This document shows positions 1 to 8,364 of a stretch of 64,000 bases of DNA, one piece after another. Each line of letters opens with the position of its first letter. Within the stretch, counting starts at the first letter, position 1. The translations under genes were made by a program, and so were the position numbers. Source of the DNA: Pseudarthrobacter sp. BIM B-2242 (GTDB lineage Bacteria; Actinomycetota; Actinomycetes; Actinomycetales; Micrococcaceae). The stretch spans positions 4,092,001 through 4,156,000 of the forward strand of contig NZ_CP061721.1 of assembly GCF_014764445.1 (NCBI RefSeq), written 5' to 3'. A model generated the notes under the pieces. That model ran no database searches. It was not told the origin of the DNA and saw nothing but the letters and a program-made list of their open reading frames with translations.

Positions 1-55
1 CCGTTTGGCCTTTGCCGATGGTTGCCAGGTCAAGGATGGAGAGGGGAAGCGTCAC
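1..55 (-). CDS. Luciferase-like (LLM) flavin monooxygenase, N-terminal fragment
   Basis: Only the first 18 codons lie in the window. Read on the minus strand from a GTG at 55-53 they give (M)TLPLSILDLATIGKGQT. This matches the characteristic N-terminus of a subgroup of luciferase-like FMN-dependent oxidoreductases (L-S-[IV]-L-D-L-x-x-[IV]-x-x-G-x-[ST]). An AAGG lies about 12 bases upstream of the GTG. The gene continues beyond the left edge. The call rests on a short but distinctive motif, so the family is likely and the substrate unknown. Confidence 0.55.
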   Translation of the reverse strand, partial: MTLPLSILDLATIGKGQT

Positions 56-199
56 GTCGGTGCCGGCCTTTCGAATGCGTTGCGTAGTTGTGGGCACGCC
101 GGGTCACGGCGCGCTCACTGTGGACAACCGCCGCGGGCGCCGGGATATTTCTGCCCTGCACGTTTGCCCGGTCACGTCCGGCAGCCCCGACGCGAGAGA

Positions 200-238
200 G
201 GGGCCCGGCCTGGTGGACTGATCCACCGGCCGGGCCCC
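200..238 (-). terminator. GC-rich hairpin, likely terminator of the coiled-coil gene
   Basis: The arms are GGGCCCGGCCTGGTGGA (201-217) and TCCACCGGCCGGGCCC (222-237), with a four-base loop and one bulged base. The hairpin lies about 50 bases past the stop codon of the leftward gene at 288 and before the leftward monooxygenase start at 55. There is no clear U-tract, so function as a terminator is inferred from stem strength and position. Confidence 0.6.
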
Positions 239-287
239 TCCCTTCCTGACGCCCTCCATCGCGCGCCGGGATGCAGGTTGAATCAGG

Positions 288-2621
288 TCAGGCGACGCAG
301 CCGCCCAACAGGATTGAACCGTCAATGGCCTTGATCTGGTTCTGGACGTCCGCCATCTTGGACTGGAGGTCGGCTACGACGTCCTTCTGCACCTTGATCG
401 GCCCGCTGTTGTTCCCCTTCTTCGCCTGCAGAACCCGGAGAGTGTCCTGGGCTGCTGTAACCTGCCCGTCCATTGTGGTGAGCTGCGCCTGTAGGGACTT
501 GAGGGCGGCGTCTGCTGCATCGATCTCTCCGTTGATCTTCGTCAGCTGGTCCAGAAGCGGCGCCACCCTGGTCTGCAGGTCCAGGACTTCGGCTTCCTTG
601 GCCGTGATCTTTGCGTTGAGGCCGGCGAGGTTCTCTGCAAGAGCCCCTCCAAGCGTGTTCAGCGAGTTAACTTCGGTGGCCTGCTGTGTGACGGCGTCGT
701 CGGCTGCGGTCAGAGCTGCCTGGAGTGCCGGCAATTGTTCCCGCAGGGAGTCGAGGTCGGCGATCCTGTCCGCGACAGCTTTGTCTGCGGCCGCCTGTGC
801 GTCCAGTGCCTGGGTGAGGGCAGCATTGAGGCTTTTCAGGGTTTCCTTCTGAGTGGCGATTGCCGCGTTCGCCGCCTCCACGCCCTCCCTGAGGGTCGGC
901 AGTTCCGCTTCGAGGTCTGCTACGACTTTCTCCTGGGCTGCCACGGCGCTGGCGGCAGTTGCGACGGCGTCCTCCAGGCCGGGCAGCTGATGGTGAAGGT
1001 CGATCAATTCGTCCTGTTTGTCCTCAACTGCGCTGTATGCCTCCCTCGCGGCTGTTTGGAGCGCTGGCACTTGCAGTTTCAGTGCTGCGATCGCCGTTTC
1101 CTTGGACGTGACTGCGGCGTTCGCTGCATCCAGCGCCGCCTGCAGGGGCACCGTCTGCAGTTGGAGGGCGCTGCTTTCTGACTGCTTGTTCTGGAGCTGC
1201 GTGTTCAGTGTGGCGACTTGGCTGCTCAATACGGTCAGGTCGCCGCTCAGGCCCGCGATCAGGGCTTCCTTGTCCGAAATTTCCCGGTTCGCAGTGGCCA
1301 GCTGGGCATCCTTTAGGTCGCGCAGGTCCTCAAGGTCGCGTTTGGCCTTCGAGTTGCCCTTGATCGCATCGATCCGGACCGTCAGGGCGGCGATCTCCGC
1401 TACCAGCGTGGTCTTCGCAGTGGTTAGAGTGGCCAACTCCGCCTGGGCCTGGGTGAGCTCCGCCTGCTTGGCGGTGACTGCGGCGTTAGCGGTATTAATC
1501 TGACCCTGGAGAGTGGTGATGGCAGCCTGGGCCGTCGCTAACTGGTCAGCGTTGGCTTTCACAGCCGCGGCTGCGGCTGCCGCCTTTACCTGCAGAGCCT
1601 TCAGTTCTTCCTGGGCTGCCCCGATCGTGGTGTTCTGGTTGTCGAGGGCCGCGTCGGCATCGTTTGCCGTTGCCACAAGGATGGCCAACTGACCCTCCGC
1701 AGTGCTGATCTCCGCCTTCTTGTTCGTCACGGCTTCGTCCGCCTCTGCGGCAGCTCCCTGGAGGCTGGTGAGTAGTGCGCGGGCCTCGGCTACCCTGTCC
1801 AGCTGCTCGTCCAGTTCTGTCTGGGCGGTTGTGCCAGCCTGTTCCAGGCGGGTCAGCGTCGCCTCCCCGTCGCTCACGGCCGTGGCAGCAGTGTCGGCGG
1901 CGGCAGCCGCCTGCTGCGCCTGCGTCACCAGCGTCTCGAGCTGGCCCTCTGCAGCCAGGATCTCGGCTTCTTTGACGGACAGGTCATTGCTGGCCTGAGT
2001 GGCGGCCTCTTGCAGCCCGGTGAGGTCAGCCTCGGCTGAAATGAGGGCTTCAATATTGGCCTCAATCCGTCGGGTCAGGTCATCAGCCTCCTTATGGAGG
2101 ACAGCGGCGTCAGCTTTCGCGGCGTCCAGCTCCGCCTGCAGCGGCGACAGCTCCGCGGCAACAGCGTCCCCGTCCGCCTGCAGCTTACTGATGGCGGCCT
2201 CGGCATCTGCCACGGCCTGCCGCATGGCTGCTGCGTCGGCATCAAGAGTCGTGAGCTCCTTCTGTGCAGCCGCCTCGGCCGAAGCCACCCTTTCTTCCTC
2301 CGCCTCCAAGCCAGCAATCTGCTGGTCCGTAGCGGCGATTTCAGCCTTCAGGGATTCGGCAGCAGTCTCAAGCGTGGCGCGTTCGGCCTGCAGGCCAGCG
2401 ATGGCGGCTGCGTTCTTCCTGGCTGCAGCCTTCAGGAGGTTCTCCTGCACGAAGCCCCGGTGCGCCTGCTGGTTCACCACCCCGTTGCAGATACCGCTGG
2501 CCGGGCCCGGCGCGGCGGTGGCCGGCATCGCAAAAACCAGGGTGCTGGTCAGCAGACCAGGCAGGACAACCGCGGCGGCGAGGCGACGGGCGAAGACGGA
2601 CTTGGGCGCTGCAGTAGGCAT
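288..2621 (-). CDS. Secreted long coiled-coil protein, 777 aa
   Basis: No enzymatic domain is recognisable. The ATG at 2621 is preferred over a more distal start (2717) because AGGAG lies eight bases before it and the protein then opens with a normal signal peptide: basic MPTAAPKSVFARR, a hydrophobic stretch, and an AxA-type end near PATAAPG. The rest is almost uninterrupted Ala/Leu/Glu/Gln/Asp heptad sequence, for example repeated AALxxLQxQLxxL and AEGQLxxLV patterns. It is broken only by Gly/Asn-Lys patches (KGNSKAKRD, KKGNNSGPIK). The mature chain appears to have just two cysteines, one near each end (SGICNG and LGGCVA). This suggests an extended extracellular rod or hairpin. It resembles the helical parts of secreted peptidoglycan-hydrolase scaffolds, but no NlpC/P60 or other catalytic domain follows, so the role is unknown. 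Confidence 0.8.
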   Translation of the reverse strand: MPTAAPKSVFARRLAAAVVLPGLLTSTLVFAMPATAAPGPASGICNGVVNQQAHRGFVQENLLKAAARKNAAAIAGLQAERATLETAAESLKAEIAATDQQIAGLEAEEERVASAEAAAQKELTTLDADAAAMRQAVADAEAAISKLQADGDAVAAELSPLQAELDAAKADAAVLHKEADDLTRRIEANIEALISAEADLTGLQEAATQASNDLSVKEAEILAAEGQLETLVTQAQQAAAAADTAATAVSDGEATLTRLEQAGTTAQTELDEQLDRVAEARALLTSLQGAAAEADEAVTNKKAEISTAEGQLAILVATANDADAALDNQNTTIGAAQEELKALQVKAAAAAAAVKANADQLATAQAAITTLQGQINTANAAVTAKQAELTQAQAELATLTTAKTTLVAEIAALTVRIDAIKGNSKAKRDLEDLRDLKDAQLATANREISDKEALIAGLSGDLTVLSSQVATLNTQLQNKQSESSALQLQTVPLQAALDAANAAVTSKETAIAALKLQVPALQTAAREAYSAVEDKQDELIDLHHQLPGLEDAVATAASAVAAQEKVVADLEAELPTLREGVEAANAAIATQKETLKSLNAALTQALDAQAAADKAVADRIADLDSLREQLPALQAALTAADDAVTQQATEVNSLNTLGGALAENLAGLNAKITAKEAEVLDLQTRVAPLLDQLTKINGEIDAADAALKSLQAQLTTMDGQVTAAQDTLRVLQAKKGNNSGPIKVQKDVVADLQSKMADVQNQIKAIDGSILLGGCVA

Positions 2622-2921
2622 GAAGATACTCCTGGTGAGACCGTGGATGCGGCCCCCTCCGGCCGCTTCCACCCCACCGTAGAGGGATAGCCGAAGGTGC
2701 ACACGCGTAGTCGCCACCCGTCTTTTTGCCGCGAGTACTCACATTCGAAGGAACCACCCAGGGCACTACTTGTTTTGTGACGGACCCTGACGTCCGATTA
2801 ACCGGAGTTACCCCTCGTCTCGCCCCGTTTCGGCGGGCTTTGATCGGCCCCGGAGGCTCCCGGATAGTTGCTGCAACAAGCGAATTTCCGCTGCATCACT
2901 ACTCACTTCCAAGGGGCAATC
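2622..2921. other. Divergent intergenic region (300 bp)
   Basis: This holds the promoters of the leftward coiled-coil gene and the rightward binding lipoprotein. I see no gene and no riboswitch that I can name. The only firm elements are the AGGAG before 2621 and AAGGGG before 2922. Confidence 0.5.
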
Positions 2922-3905
2922 ATGGTCAGGATCAAGACACAACAGGCTGTCGGGACGGCCCTCGCAATTTCGTCGCTGCTGGCGCTTGCCGCCTGCTCGG
3001 ACCCGGGCGCAACGGCGGCGACAGCACCGTCGTCGGCCTCCGCCGCCACTGCGGGCGGCAAGACGTTCAACCTGACGCCGGAACAGAACCGCGTCAAGGT
3101 GACCGTGGATGCGGCCGCTGCAGCGCTGGTCCCGGAAGCCATCAAGGCCGATGGCAAACTGACCGTGGTCGCCACCGGCGGCACCGCGCCGCTGAGCTTG
3201 TTCGCCACGGATAACAAAACGCTCATCGGCAGCGAAGTGGACATCGCTTACGCGGTGGGCGAGACCCTGGGGCTGGAGGTGGAGGTGCTTCCCGTGGCGT
3301 GGGCCGACTGGCCGCTGGGCGTCGAATCCGGCAAGTACGAGGCCGTCCTGTCCAACGTCACGGTCACGGAGGCACGCAAGGAGAAGTTCGACTTCGCCTC
3401 GTACCGCAACGACCTGCTGGGCTTCTATGCCAAGACTGATTCATCCATCGGCGAGATCAAGGAAGCCAAGGACGTCGCCGGCAAGCGCATCATCGTCGGC
3501 TCGGGCACCAACCAGGAAGCCATCCTGGTGCGCTGGGATGAGGAGAACAAGGCCAAGGGCCTCGCGCCGGTTGAGTTCCAGTATTACGACGACGACTCGG
3601 CCTCCACGCTGGCCCTCCAGTCCGGCCGTGCGGACCTGACGTTCGGCCCCAACGCGGGCGCTGCCTACAAGGCCGCCAAGGACGGCAAGACCAAGGAAGT
3701 GGGAACGCTGAACGGCGGCTGGCCGCTGACGGCTGAAATCGCGTTCACCACCCAGAAGGGGAACGGCCTGGCAGTCGCAGCCCAGGCAGCGCTGAACACG
3801 ATCATCGGGGACGGCAGCTACGCCGAAATCCTGGACCGCTGGGGCCTGTCCTCGGAGGCCATCCAGAAGTCCGAACTCAACCCGCCCGGCCTGCCCAAGA
3901 AGTAG
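2922..3905 (+). CDS. Amino-acid-type ABC transporter substrate-binding lipoprotein
   Basis: This 327-aa extracytoplasmic solute-binding protein belongs to the polar amino acid family (SBP_bac_3). The ATG at 2922 follows AAGGGG and opens a lipoprotein signal, MVRIKTQ...LLALAACSDPG, with lipobox LAAC, so it should be lipid-anchored to the membrane outer face. The mature part has the family pattern: ligand-lobe segment KLTVVATGGTAPLSL, IGSEVDIAYAVGETLGL, and the hinge-proximal VGSGTNQEAIL. It is clearly paralogous to the lipoprotein at 10311-11351, sharing the TPEQNR/APDQQR opening, the GSGTNQE motif and the C-terminal LxRWGL. No permease or ATPase gene adjoins it, so it may feed the importer encoded at 11.4-13.3 kb. 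The substrate cannot be read from sequence. Confidence 0.85.
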   Translation: MVRIKTQQAVGTALAISSLLALAACSDPGATAATAPSSASAATAGGKTFNLTPEQNRVKVTVDAAAAALVPEAIKADGKLTVVATGGTAPLSLFATDNKTLIGSEVDIAYAVGETLGLEVEVLPVAWADWPLGVESGKYEAVLSNVTVTEARKEKFDFASYRNDLLGFYAKTDSSIGEIKEAKDVAGKRIIVGSGTNQEAILVRWDEENKAKGLAPVEFQYYDDDSASTLALQSGRADLTFGPNAGAAYKAAKDGKTKEVGTLNGGWPLTAEIAFTTQKGNGLAVAAQAALNTIIGDGSYAEILDRWGLSSEAIQKSELNPPGLPKK

Positions 3906-3919
3906 CCCGCCCGCGCGAA

Positions 3920-3956
3920 GAATCCCCGTCCTGCTCCCAAGAGGCGGGGATTTTTG
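3920..3956 (+). terminator. Rho-independent terminator
   Basis: The stem AATCCCCG / CGGGGATT flanks an approximately 15-nt loop and is followed by a T-run (TTTTT at 3951-3955). It sits 15 bases after the binding-protein stop codon and just before the convergent marR stop. Confidence 0.85.
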
Positions 3957-3961
3957 CTGCG

Positions 3962-4402
3962 CTACCGGTCCGTGGTCCGCAGGCGGTCAACGACGTCACT
4001 GAAGGCCTCCAGGGAGGCGTAGAGCGCTTCCCGGTGTTCGGGCGGGAGCTGTTCCAGGACGTCTTCGAGCGAACCCGTCACCGCGGCGTCGATGCTGCGC
4101 TTGTTCCGGCGCGCCTCCTCCGTCAGGGAGAGCAACGACTTCCGCTTGTCGTCCGAATCCGGGACCCTTTCCACCAGCCCGCGTGTGCCCAGCTCACGGA
4201 CGGCGGCCGAAACATTCGACGGCTTGATGTCCAGCGCGGCCCCCACTTCCGTGACGCTGGACCTGTCATGGCCTTCCAGATATCCGAGGATGACCCGCTC
4301 CGTGACAGGCAACGGTTCCAATCCGGCCCGAATGGGTCCCTTGCGTTGAACCCACCAGGCGAGGTCAAGGAGCGCCTTCGCTACCTCATGCACTTTTTCC
4401 AT
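3962..4402 (-). CDS. MarR family transcriptional regulator
   Basis: This 146-aa protein has a MarR winged-helix fold: an N-terminal dimerisation helix, the helix-turn-helix around SVTEVGAALDIKPSNVSAAV, and the wing GLVERVPDSDDKRKSLLSLT with the conserved D-x-R of the family. It is divergent from an MFS efflux gene, with a 28-bp inverted repeat between them starting 12 bases from its start codon. The simplest reading is an autoregulated repressor relieved by a toxic small molecule that the transporter exports. No strong ribosome binding site precedes the ATG at 4402 (only GAAG), so a leaderless or weakly translated message is possible. Confidence 0.88.
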   Translation of the reverse strand: MEKVHEVAKALLDLAWWVQRKGPIRAGLEPLPVTERVILGYLEGHDRSSVTEVGAALDIKPSNVSAAVRELGTRGLVERVPDSDDKRKSLLSLTEEARRNKRSIDAAVTGSLEDVLEQLPPEHREALYASLEAFSDVVDRLRTTDR

Positions 4403-4413
4403 TCTTCAATTTT

Positions 4414-4441
4414 GTTATGCAGACATACATATGTCAACATA
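4414..4441. promoter_or_regulatory. Inverted-repeat operator between marR and MFS gene
   Basis: This is a perfect nested palindrome. TTATG (4414-4418) and CATAA (4437-4441) form the outer arms. GACATA (4422-4427) and TATGTC (4430-4435) form the inner arms around a two-base centre. MarR proteins bind dyads of this kind in divergent promoters; assignment to the adjacent regulator is inferred from position. Confidence 0.7.
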
Positions 4442-4477
4442 ATGAAGCCGTCGAACGAAAGTGAACCGATCCATCAC

Positions 4478-5719
4478 ATGACCACGTCTACAAAAGCATC
4501 AGCATCCCTGATGACCATGCTGGCACTGCTCAGCGCCCTGGGCCCCTTTGCCATCGACATGTACCTGCCCGCCTTCCCGCAAATGATGGCGGACCTGAAC
4601 ACCAGCGCAGCCAGTATCCAACTGACGCTCACCACCTTTATGCTCGGCATGGCAGTCGGCCAGCTGGTCATCGGCCCGCTGTCGGACCAGTTCGGGAGGC
4701 GCAAGCCGTTGCTGATCGGCGCCCTCGTCTGCCTGGCTGCGAGTGTGCTCTGCGCCGTGGCACCGAACATCGAAACCCTGATTGGCATGCGCTTCCTCCA
4801 GGGGTTCGCCGGAGCGGCAGGCGTGGTCCTGGCCCGCGCCATCGTTTCTGATTCAGCCCGCGGTGTGCACGCCGCCAAGCAATTCGGCATCCTGATGGCC
4901 GTGGGCGGCATCGCTCCGGTCCTCTCGCCGCTGGCCGGCGGCGGTGTCATCGGCTTCGCCGGATGGCGCGGTGTGTTCTGGGCCCTGGCTGTCCTGAACC
5001 TGCTGATGGTGATCGGTTCCATCATCATCGTGAAGGAAAGCCTGCCGCGGGAACACCGCAGCAAGGGCGGCGTGAAGGAGCTGTTCGCCAGCACCGGACG
5101 CGTGCTGGGCAACCGGCGCTACCTTGGCTTCACGTTCGCGTTCGCCTTCGCCATGGCGGCCATGTTCGGCTACATCTCAGCCTCGCCCTTTGTCTACCAA
5201 AATATCCTGGGGCTGAACCCCACCGCGTTCTCGCTGCTCTTTGCGCTGAACGCGCTGGGCATCACCGTCACCAGCATCGTTGGCGTCAGGCTGGTCGGTA
5301 CGCTGGGTCCGCTTCGCATGACATACATCGGCGTTTCCGGCCTGGTGGTCTTCAGCGCCGGCCTGCTCGCCGTCGTCACGGCAGGGAACACCCCGCTGTT
5401 CCCGACCCTGGTGCTGCTCTTCCTGGCGATCTCCTCGCTGGGTTTCATCTTCGGCAACGCCGCAGCCCTGGCGACGGACCAGGTCAAGAAGTACGCGGGC
5501 ACCGGATCCGCAATGATGGGCGCGCTCCAGTTCACGCTGGCCGCCATCGCCTCGCCGCTGGTGGGCCTCGCCGGCGAAGAGAGCGCCGTGCCGATGGCCA
5601 TCGTGATGCTCGTGGCAGGCATCATCTCCCTGCTGAGCCTGCTGGCGCTCACCCGCGGCGGCCCGGCCCTGCCGGCCGCCGGGCAGGCGGAACGGCACCT
5701 GGAAACTGCTGCCCGCTGA
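4478..5719 (+). CDS. Bcr/CflA-type MFS multidrug efflux transporter
   Basis: This 413-aa, 12-helix major facilitator is of the DHA1 drug:H+ antiporter group. The N-terminal half has the Bcr/CflA hallmarks: GPFAIDMYLPAFPQM in helix 1, QLTLTTFMLGMAVGQLVIGP, the loop 2-3 motif DQFGRRKPLL, and RFLQGFAGAAGVVLARAIVSD in helix 4-5. The start is uncertain. ATG 4478 (MTTSTKAS) gives the usual short N-terminus, while ATG 4442 would add 12 residues; neither has a strong ribosome binding site. It is divergent from marR across the operator at 4414-4441, consistent with repression by that regulator and induction by its substrate. The exported compound cannot be deduced. Confidence 0.88.
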   Translation: MTTSTKASASLMTMLALLSALGPFAIDMYLPAFPQMMADLNTSAASIQLTLTTFMLGMAVGQLVIGPLSDQFGRRKPLLIGALVCLAASVLCAVAPNIETLIGMRFLQGFAGAAGVVLARAIVSDSARGVHAAKQFGILMAVGGIAPVLSPLAGGGVIGFAGWRGVFWALAVLNLLMVIGSIIIVKESLPREHRSKGGVKELFASTGRVLGNRRYLGFTFAFAFAMAAMFGYISASPFVYQNILGLNPTAFSLLFALNALGITVTSIVGVRLVGTLGPLRMTYIGVSGLVVFSAGLLAVVTAGNTPLFPTLVLLFLAISSLGFIFGNAAALATDQVKKYAGTGSAMMGALQFTLAAIASPLVGLAGEESAVPMAIVMLVAGIISLLSLLALTRGGPALPAAGQAERHLETAAR

Positions 5720-5858
5720 CCCCGCTACAGCAACAGCTCCCACACCGTCAGCTGCAGCCTGACAATACCGCGGGTGCCGGCGTCGTCGGCGGAACGGTCG
5801 ACGGCGTCACCCGCCCCGCCGCCGTCGGCCGCGCTTCTCCCCAAAACAGCCACGTGCA

Positions 5859-7232
5859 TCACGCCCCGACCGTCTCCACAGCCTCATCCGCGGTGCGCAC
5901 CGGGATTTCCAGGCCCAGGTTCTCCCGGAGCGTGATGCCCGCGTATTCCGTCGGGTAAACACCCCGCTCCTGGAGTTCCGGGACTAGGTGGTTCACGATG
6001 TCGTCCAGGCCGGTGGGAACCAGCCACGGCGAAATGTTGAAGCCGTCCACAGCGCCTACGCGGGCGTACTCGGCCAACTGGTCGGCAACCGCCGTGTACG
6101 AACCCGTGAACGTCGCATCAATGCGGGCCGTCTTGGATGTGACGAACTGGCGGATGGACAGGCCCTTGTCCTTGGCCTCAGCCCGCCACTGGTCTGCCAG
6201 CTGCCGCGCCTTGGCGCCGTGGAAGCCGCTGCCGCGGGTCTCGGACGTTTCTTCCACCACGGGATCGATCTCCGGCAGCGGGCCGTCCGGATCGTAGTCG
6301 GACAGCTCGCGGCCCCAGAACTGTTCCAGGTAAGCCACTGCCTGCTGCGGGCCGATCTGCAGGCTGCGCACCCATTCCTTCTTCGCGGCCGCCTCTTCGG
6401 CAGTCGGGGCCAGGATGAACTCGCTGGCCGGCATGATCTGCACGGCGTTGGCTCCCCGGCCGGCGGCCAGCGAACGTTCAACAAGGTCCTTGCGGAACTC
6501 CACCGCGGCCTCGAACTTGGGGTGTGCCGAGAAGATGACGTCCGCCTGGCGGGCGGCAAAGTCCCGGCCCGCCGGGGAGTCGCCGGCCTGGAAGAGCACC
6601 GGCCGGTACTGCGCACTTCGCGGCAGCCGCGGGGTGACGTCCACGGTGTAGTGCTGACCTTCATGAACCACCCGGCGGGCGGGACCTGTCCCGGTCTCCC
6701 AGGAGTCCCAGATCCGCTTGGCGGTCTCCACGAAGGCCTCGGCGTGCTTGTAGCGGTCGGCATGGTCCAGGTAGCCCCCGCGGCGGAAGTTCGCGCCGGT
6801 CCAGGCGTTGTCCGTGGTCACGATGTTCCACGCGGCCCGGCCGCCGGAGATCAGGTCCAGGGACGAGAGGCGGTGGGCCAGGTCCGCGGGGTCGTTATAG
6901 GTGGTGTTCTGCGTGGCCACGAGCCCGATGTTTTTGGTCACCGATGCCAGTGCTGCCAGCATGGTCTGGGCGTCCGGCCTTCCCGCCACGTCCAGCGCAT
7001 GCGGCCGGCCCAGGTGCTCGCGCAGGCGCAGGCCCTCGCCCAGGAAGAAAGCTGCGAACAGCCCGCGCTCGGCGGTCTGAGCCAGGCGGCGGAACGATTC
7101 GAAATCTGTCTGCGAGCCGGATTCGGCCGCCTTCCAGATGGTGCCGGAGTTGACGCCCTGGAAGAAGATGCCGAACTGGATCCTGCCCGACGGCGTGAAG
7201 ACAGAGGATTTAGCACGGTTGTGCTGTGTCAT
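5859..7232 (-). CDS. NtaA/SnaA/DszA-family FMN-dependent monooxygenase
   Basis: This 457-aa flavin-dependent monooxygenase has the luciferase-like TIM-barrel fold and would use FMNH2 supplied by a separate reductase. Family signatures are GIFFQGVNSGTIWK at the N-terminus, FFLGEGLRLREH, QNTTYNDPADLAHRLSSLD, and ISGGRAAWNIVTTDNAWTGANF. The ATG at 7232 has AAGGGG six bases upstream. Relatives open C-S, C-N or ring bonds of sulfones, nitrilotriacetate or similar compounds. It is the last gene of a seven-gene leftward operon, ten bases after the preceding monooxygenase, so its substrate probably enters through the operon's ABC importer. Confidence 0.88.
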   Translation of the reverse strand: MTQHNRAKSSVFTPSGRIQFGIFFQGVNSGTIWKAAESGSQTDFESFRRLAQTAERGLFAAFFLGEGLRLREHLGRPHALDVAGRPDAQTMLAALASVTKNIGLVATQNTTYNDPADLAHRLSSLDLISGGRAAWNIVTTDNAWTGANFRRGGYLDHADRYKHAEAFVETAKRIWDSWETGTGPARRVVHEGQHYTVDVTPRLPRSAQYRPVLFQAGDSPAGRDFAARQADVIFSAHPKFEAAVEFRKDLVERSLAAGRGANAVQIMPASEFILAPTAEEAAAKKEWVRSLQIGPQQAVAYLEQFWGRELSDYDPDGPLPEIDPVVEETSETRGSGFHGAKARQLADQWRAEAKDKGLSIRQFVTSKTARIDATFTGSYTAVADQLAEYARVGAVDGFNISPWLVPTGLDDIVNHLVPELQERGVYPTEYAGITLRENLGLEIPVRTADEAVETVGA

Positions 7233-7242
7233 GGTTTGCCCC

Positions 7243-8364
7243 TTAGTTTCCGGCGGCAACGGCCGCGGCTGAGTATGCGTAGCGGCTGGCCGGGCGGGTG
7301 AGGCCCAGCAGGTCACGGAAGGTTCCGTCCTGAACCGGCGCCCGCAGGGCGCCGGTCCGCCGAAGCTCCGGCAGGACCAGGCGGGAAAGTTCGTCCAGCT
7401 CCAGGGCGAGCGACGCCGGGTGGAGACGGACGCCGTCGGCCTCCGACAGCAGCTCCGCCAGGAGGTCAGTCAGTCCGGCCGCAGTGCCTGCATAACGCGC
7501 GCGGCCACCTTCGGAACCACCTGCACCGGAGCCCGGCCGACCAGAGGCCTCCCGCTCAGCCGCAGCCTGCCCGCGGGAGTCCAGGACGACGTCGAGTTCG
7601 GCGATGACCGCCACGGACCCGCCCAGCCGTACGCGGACATCGCGCACCTCGGCGGCGAGCAATTCAGGTGTCGGCGCACTGACAAGCACGCCGTCCACGG
7701 CGTCTGCGGGAACCTGCCCTTCGCCCACCAGGGACGCGGCGGCAATCACCGGAAGCTGACCCTGCAGCGGCCGGGGAATGATGGACGGACCCTTGACCGA
7801 GTAGCCGGCGCCGGCAAACCCGGCCGGGGTCTCGAAGTCCGCGTAGTGGAGCTTGTCCACGTCGATGTACCGCCCGGTGGCGACATCGCGGATCACGGCA
7901 TCGTCCTCCCAGGAGTCCCACAGCCGGCGGGACACCTCGATGGATGCGGCGGCTTCCTGGCTGAGGGCCCCACCCGTGGCGCTGGTGCGTCCGACGGCTG
8001 CGGCCGCCTGGGGAGACTCTGCCGCGGTGGCAATCCACCCGGCCCGGCCGCCGGAGACGTAGTCGAGGCTCGCGAGCTGGGTGGAGACGTGGAACGGCTC
8101 GGTGTAGACGGTGTCCAGTTCCGGGACCAGGGCAATCGTGCGGGTCACCGGGCCGGCGAAGGCGGCACGCTGCAGCGCGTTGGCCCGGCCGGGACCGGGC
8201 GCGTCAGCAAAAGTGGCTACGTGGAATCCGGCGGACTCCGCGGCAAGCACGGCACGGGAAATGTCCCCGCCCTCCCGGCCGGCGCCGTCGAGCTCGATGG
8301 CGAGGAATCCCGCCCGGCGTGCAGTAGCGTTTGGTTCTACTGCGGATGATTCAGAGATGCTCAC
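7243..8364 (-). CDS. Luciferase-like FMN-dependent oxidoreductase
   Basis: This 373-aa protein is more divergent than the neighbouring family members but keeps luciferase-like segments: GFLAIELDGAGREGGD, FHVATFADAPGPGR, DTVYTEPFHVSTQLASLDYVSGGRAGWIATAAES and RRLWDSWEDDAV. It starts at a GTG (8364-8362) that overlaps the stop of the DUF1684 gene by four bases (GTGA), a sign of translational coupling. Substrate and reductase partner are unknown. An Ala/Gly-rich insertion (AEREASGRPGSGAGGSEGG) looks like a flexible loop. Confidence 0.82.
   Translation of the reverse strand: MSISESSAVEPNATARRAGFLAIELDGAGREGGDISRAVLAAESAGFHVATFADAPGPGRANALQRAAFAGPVTRTIALVPELDTVYTEPFHVSTQLASLDYVSGGRAGWIATAAESPQAAAAVGRTSATGGALSQEAAASIEVSRRLWDSWEDDAVIRDVATGRYIDVDKLHYADFETPAGFAGAGYSVKGPSIIPRPLQGQLPVIAAASLVGEGQVPADAVDGVLVSAPTPELLAAEVRDVRVRLGGSVAVIAELDVVLDSRGQAAAEREASGRPGSGAGGSEGGRARYAGTAAGLTDLLAELLSEADGVRLHPASLALELDELSRLVLPELRRTGALRAPVQDGTFRDLLGLTRPASRYAYSAAAVAAGN

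Noticed and set aside
5988..7301. 437-codon plus-strand open frame opposite the NtaA/DszA-type monooxygenase
   Set aside because: Shadow frame with composition bias and no recognisable domain.
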